DNA from: Siphonodentalium dalli
Taxonomy: Eukaryota > Mollusca > Scaphopoda > Gadilida > Siphonodentaliidae
NCBI GenBank assembly: GCA_032622095.1
Contig: CP136066.1
Location: 92,155,319-92,219,318, forward strand
Reading direction: 5' to 3'
DNA length: 64,000 nt
Shown here piece after piece: positions 58,201 through 64,000 of the stretch (position 1 is the first letter of the stretch; every line of letters begins with the position of its first letter). The position numbers and the translations under genes are program-made. The notes under the pieces are model-generated. The model did not search any database, was not told where the DNA came from, and saw nothing but the letters and a program-made list of their open reading frames with translations.

Positions 58201-61200
58201 TCTGTTGAGATATAGCCTTATATATGTTATATACATGCAAATAGTGGCTTCATTTGGGCTTGCTTCCATAATTTAGAGAGCCAAACCTGAAGAGATTCCC
58301 TTATTTTAAATTTGTAAGATGCCAAGCCAGCTGAAATGGTGTATCAAACCTTAAATGGCAGTATTTCTTATCAGATGGACATCTCTCCCAATAAATTAAA
58401 CATTTCTCATGGTCACTGCATGCATTATGATATATAGGGCAAGGTAGAAAACATTATTTGATGGATATCTTACTTAAAATAGTCTGTGGAAACTACATAA
58501 AAGCAATATTGTATGCATCCCTCTATAGCCAAATGCAATTAAACTATGGATATTTTATTGTGTATTTTATCAGAGACATGTATTCTGTTGAGATATAGCC
58601 TTATACATGTCATTAATATGCAAATAGTGGCTTCATTTGGGCTTTCTTCCATTATTTAGAGAGTCAAATCTGAAGAAATTCCCTTAGTTTGATATTTATG
58701 ATCCCATAATCCCATGAAATGGTATTTAAAACCTCAAATGTCAGTATTTCCTATCAGATGGACATATCAACTAATAAATTAAATATTTCCCATGGTCATT
58801 ACATGCATTTTAATATACAAGGCAATGTAGAAAACATCATTTGATGGATATTTTACTTAAAATAGTCTGTGGAAACTACATAAAAGCAATATTGTATGCA
58901 TCCCTGTATAGCCAAATCAAATTAAACTATGGAGATTGTTTTGTTTATTTCATCTGAGACATGTATTCTGTTCAGATATAGCCTTATGTATGTTATAAAC
59001 ATGCCAATAATGGCATCATTTAGGCTTTTTTTCCATAATTTAGAGGGTCAAAGCTGAATAAATTCCCTTATTTCAAATTTGTAAGATGCCAAGCCAGCTG
59101 AAATGGTGTATCAAACCTCAAATGGCAGTATTTCTTATCAGATGGACATCTCTACCAATAAATGAAACATTTTTCATGGTCACTGCATGCATTTTAATAT
59201 ACAGGACAAGGTAGAAAACATCATTTGATGGATATTTTACTTAAAATAGTCTGTGGAAACAACCTAAAAGCCATGTTGTATGCATCCCTGTATAGCCAAA
59301 ACAAATTAAACTATGGATATTTTATTGTTGATTTCATCAGAGACATGTATTCTGTTGAGATATAGCCTTATGTATGTTATAAACATGCCAATAATGGCAT
59401 CATTTAGGCTTTTTTTCCATAATTTAGAGGGTCAAAGCTGAATAAATTCCCTTATTTCAAATTTGTAAGAAGCCAAGCCAGCTGAAATGGTGTATCAAAC
59501 CTCAAATGGCAGTATTTCTTATCAGATGGACATCTCTACCAATAAATGAAACATTTTTCATGGTCATTGAATGCATTTTAATATACAGGACAAGGTAGAA
59601 AACATCATTTGATGGATATTTTACTTAAAATAGTCTGTGGAAACAACCTAAAAGCCATGTTGTATGCATCCCTGTATAGCCAAAACAAATTAAACTATGG
59701 ATATTTTATTGTTGATTTCATCAGAGACATGTATTCTGTTGAGATATAGCCTTATATATGTTATAAACATGCAAATAGTGGCTTCATTTGGGCTTGCTTC
59801 CATAATTTAGAGAGCCAAACCTGAAGAGATTCCCTTATTTTAAATTTGTAAGATGCCAAGCCAGCTGAAATGGTGTATCAAACCTTAAATGGCAGTATTT
59901 CTTATCAGATGGACATCTCTCCCAATAAATTAAACATTTCTCATGGTCACTGCATGCATTATGATATATAGGGCAAGGTAGAAAACATTATTTGATGGAT
60001 ATCTTACTTAAAATTGTCTGTGGAAACTACATAAAAGCAATATTGTATGCATCCCTCTATAGCCAAATGCAATTAAACTATGGATATTTTATTGTGTATT
60101 TTATCAGAGACATGTATTCTGTTGAGATATAGCCTTATACATGTCATTAATATGCAAATAGTGGCTTCATTTGTGCTTTCTTCCATTATTTAGAGAGTCA
60201 AATCTGAAGAAATTCCCTTAGTTTGATATTTATGATCCCATAATCCCATGAAATGGTATTTAAAACCTCAAATGTCAGTATTTCCTATCAGATGGACATA
60301 TCAACTAATAAATTAAACATTTCCCATGGTCATTACATGCATTTTAATATACAAGGCAATGTAGAAAACATCATTTGATGGATATTTTACTTAAAATAGT
60401 CTGTGGAAACTACATAAAAGCAATATTGTATGCATCCCTGTATAGCCAAATCAAATTAAACTATGGAGATTGTTTTGTTTATTTCATCTGAGACATGTAT
60501 TCTGTTCAGATATAGCCTTATGTATGTTATAAACATGCCAATAATGGCATCATTTAGGCTTTTTTTCCATAATTTAGAGGGTCAAAGCTGAATAAATTCC
60601 CTTATTTCAAATTTGTAAGATGCCAAGCCAGCTGAAATGGTGTATCAAACCTCAAATGGCAGTATTACTTATCAGATGGACATCTCTACCAATAAATGAA
60701 ACATTTTTCATGGTCATTGCATGCATTTTAATATACAGGACAAGGTAGAAAACATCATTTGATGGATATTTTACTTAAAATAGTCTGTGGAAACAACCTA
60801 AAAGCCATGTTGTATGCATCCCTGTATAGCCAAAACAAATTAAACTATGGATATTTTATTGTTGATTTCATCAGAGACATGTATTCTGTTGAGATATAGC
60901 CTTATATATGTTATAAACATGCAAATAGTGGCTTCATTTGGGCTTGCTTCCATAATTTAGAGAGCCAAACCTGAAGAGATTCCCTTATTTTAAATTTGTA
61001 AGATGCCAAGCCAGCTGAAATGGTGTATCAAACCTTAAATGGCAGTATTTCTTATCAGATGGACATCTCTCCCAATAAATTAAACATTTCTCATGGTCAC
61101 TGCATGCATTATGATATATAGGGCAAGGTAGAAAACATTATTTGATGGATATCTTACTTAAAATAGTCTGTGGAAACTACATAAAAGCAATATTGTATGC

Positions 61201-64000
61201 ATCCCTCTATAGCCAAATGCAATTAAACTATGGATATTTTATTGTGTATTTTATCAGAGACATGTATTCTGTTGAGATATAGCCTTATACATGTCATTAA
61301 TATGCAAATAGTGGCTTCATTTGGGCTTTCTTCCATTATTTAGAGAGTCAAATCTGAAGAAATTCCCTTAGTTTGATATTTATGATCCCATAATCCCATG
61401 AAATGGTATTTAAAACCTCAAATGTCAGTATTTCCTATCAGATGGACATATCAACTAATAAATTAAATATTTCCCATGGTCATTACATGCATTTTAATAT
61501 ACAAGGCAATGTAGAAAACATCATTTGATGGATATTTTACTTAAAATAGTCTGTGGAAACTACATAAAAGCAATATTGTATGCATCCCTGTATAGCCAAA
61601 TCAAATTAAACTATGGAGATTGTTTTGTTTATTTCATCTGAGACATGTATTCTGTTCAGATATAGCCTTATGTATGTTATAAACATGCCAATAATGGCAT
61701 CATTTAGGCTTTTTTTCCATAATTTAGAGGGTCAAAGCTGAATAAATTCCCTTATTTCAAATTTGTAAGATGCCAAGCCAGCTGAAATGGTGTATCAAAC
61801 CTCAAATGGCAGTATTTCTTATCAGATGGACATCTCTACCAATAAATGAAACATTTTTCATGGTCACTGCATGCATTTTAATATACAGGACAAGGTAGAA
61901 AACATCATTTGATGGATATTTTACTTAAAATAGTCTGTGGAAACAACCTAAAAGCCATGTTGTATGCATCCCTGTATAGCCAAAACAAATTAAACTATGG
62001 ATATTTTATTGTTGATTTCATCAGAGACATGTATTCTGTTGAGATATAGCCTTATGTATGTTATAAACATGCCAATAATGGCATCATTTAGGCTTTTTTT
62101 CCATAATTTAGAGGGTCAAAGCTGAATAAATTCCCTTATTTCAAATTTGTAAGATGCCAAGCCAGCTGAAATGGTGTATCAAACCTCAAATGGCAGTATT
62201 TCTTATCAGATGGACATCTCTACCAATAAATGAAACATTTTTCATGGTCATTGAATGCATTTTAATATACAGGACAAGGTAGAAAACATCATTTGATGGA
62301 TATTTTACTTAAAATAGTCTGTGGAAACAACCTAAAAGCCATGTTGTATGCATCCCTGTATAGCCAAAACAAATTAAACTATGGATATTTTATTGTTAAT
62401 TTCATCAGAGACATGTATTCTGTTGAGATATAGCCTTATGTATGTTATAAACATGCCAATAATGGCATCATTTAGGCTTTTTTTCCATAATTTAGAGGGT
62501 CAAAGCTGAATAAATTCCCTTATTTCAAATTTGTAAGATGCCAAGCCAGCTGAAATGGTGTATCAAACCTCAAATGGCAGTATTACTTATCAGATGGACA
62601 TCTCTACCAATAAATGAAACATTTTTCATGGTCATTGCATGCATTTTAATATACAGGACAAGGTAGAAAACATCATTTGATGGATATTTTACTTAAAATA
62701 GTCTGTGGAAACTACATAAAAGCAATATTGTATGCATCCCTGTATAGCCAAATCAAATTAAACTATGGAGATTGTTTTGTTTATTTCATCTGAGACATGT
62801 ATTCTGTTCAGATATAGCCTTATGTATGTTATAATCATGCCAATAATGGCATCATTTAGGCTTTTTTTCCATAATTTAGAGGGTCAAAGCTGAATAAATT
62901 CCCTTATTTCAAATTTGTAAGATGCCAAGCCAGCTGAAATGGTGTATCAAACCTCAAATGGCAGTATTTATTATCAGATGGACATCTCTACCAATAAATG
63001 AAACATTTTTCATGGTCATTGCATGCATTTTAATATACAGGACAAGGTAGAAAACATCATTTGATGGATATTTTACTTAAAATAGTCTGTGGAAACAACC
63101 TAAAAGCCATGTTGTATGCATCCCTGTATAGCCAAAACAAATTAAACTATGGATATTTTATTGTTGATTTCATCAGAGACATGTATTCTGTTGAGATATA
63201 GCCTTATATATGTTATAAACATGCAAATAGTGGCTTCATTTGGGCTTGCTTCCATAATTTAGAGAGCCAAACCTGAAGAGATTCCCTTATTTTAAATTTG
63301 TAAGATGCCAAGCCAGCTGAAATGGTGTATCAAACCTTAAATGGCAGTATTTCTTATCAGATGGACATCTCTCCCAATAAATTAAACATTTCTCATGGTC
63401 ACTGCATGCATTATGATATATAGGGCAAGGTAGAAAACATTATTTGATGGATATCTTACTTAAAATAGTCTGTGGAAACTACATAAAAGCAATATTGTAT
63501 GCATCCCTCTATAGCCAAATGCAATCGAACTATGGATATTTCATTGTGCATTTTATCAGAAACATGTATTCTGTTGAGATATAGCCTTATACATGTTATT
63601 AACGTGCAAATAGTGGCTTCATTTGGGCTTTCTTCCATAATTTAGAGAGTCAAATCTGAAGAAATTCCCTTAGTTTGATATTTATGATCCCATAATCCCA
63701 TGAAATGGTATTTTAAACCTCAAATGTCAGTATTTCTTATCAGATGGACATATCAACTAATGAATTAAACATTTCCCATGGTCATTACATGCATTTTAAT
63801 ATACAAGGCTATGTAGAAAACATCATTTGATGGATATTTTACTTAAAATAGTCTGTGGAAACTACATAAAAGCAATATTGTATGCATCTCTCTATAGCCA
63901 AATGCAATCGAACTATGGATATTTCATTGTGCATTTTATCAGAAACATGTATTCTGTTGAGATATAGCCTTATACATGTTATTAACGTGCAAATAGTGGC
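52247..64000. repeat. 384-bp satellite array with higher-order repeats
   Basis: About 30 head-to-tail monomers of 382-385 bp, all non-coding, running past the window end. Using GATATAGCCTTA as register, monomers start at 52456, 52839, 53224, 53607, 53991, 54374 and so on to 63961. The first two are strongly diverged. From 53224 three main types recur: A (ATGCCAATAATGGCATCATT), B (TATATATGTTATA with GGGCTTGCTTCC) and C (ACATGTCATTAATATGC with TTTGATATTTATGATCCC). Their order is ABC, AAABC, AABC, ABC, AABC, ABC, AAAABC', C'. Same-type copies are nearly identical while types differ clearly, which defines a higher-order repeat. Confidence 0.95.

Noticed and set aside
52247-64000. Possible tandem gene family or rDNA spacer
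   Set aside because: The 384-bp monomer has frequent stops in every frame, no RNA-gene features, and no rDNA-like sequence.

Overview
The window looks like a repeat-rich, AT-leaning metazoan nuclear genome. It has very few exons, long introns and degenerate non-LTR retrotransposons. It also has hAT-, PIF/Harbinger- and piggyBac-like non-autonomous elements, many foldback repeats, frequent ACATGTAC runs and a large tandem satellite. The style suits a marine invertebrate, most likely a mollusc or another lophotrochozoan. That placement is inference; no rRNA or mitochondrial marker is present.

Only one cellular gene can be supported: the 3' half of an ionotropic glutamate receptor (iGluR) on the minus strand. 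Five exons are visible at 40698-40608, 39357-39021, 34634-34417, 32632-32379 and 21389-21101. All four internal junctions have GT..AG borders and matching phases. Together they encode about 395 residues: the end of S1, M1, the pore loop, M3, S2, M4 and a short C-tail ending in a PDZ-ligand-like VTRL. The amino-terminal domain and the first part of S1 were not found. The receptor is unusual, with Glu at the Q/R site and Asp at the ligand-binding acidic position.

Layout: 1-5100 holds dispersed repeats and small TIR or foldback elements. 5130-12600 holds two copies of one LINE family and, between them, an intact-ended hAT-type MITE with an 8-bp target duplication. 13300-15640 holds foldbacks and short tandem duplications. 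16541-20190 is a very recent 1.81-kb tandem duplication of a mosaic of LINE reverse-transcriptase pieces and a hAT/BED transposase fragment. The second copy carries a 50-bp inverted templated insertion. The receptor then occupies 21101-40698, and its 11-kb last intron hosts a LINE split by a TIR element, a Harbinger-like element and a LINE ORF1. 41500-51000 is non-coding and mobile: a TTAA-flanked MITE, a near-perfect foldback and two adjacent palindromic elements containing inverted 16-bp arrays. 51976-52094 is a cluster of palindromes. From about 52246 to the window end there is a 384-bp satellite with higher-order organisation: monomer types A, B and C, in blocks whose A number varies from 1 to 4.

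Apart from the receptor, the genes do not form a pathway or operon; the rest of the window is a record of nested transposition and satellite turnover.
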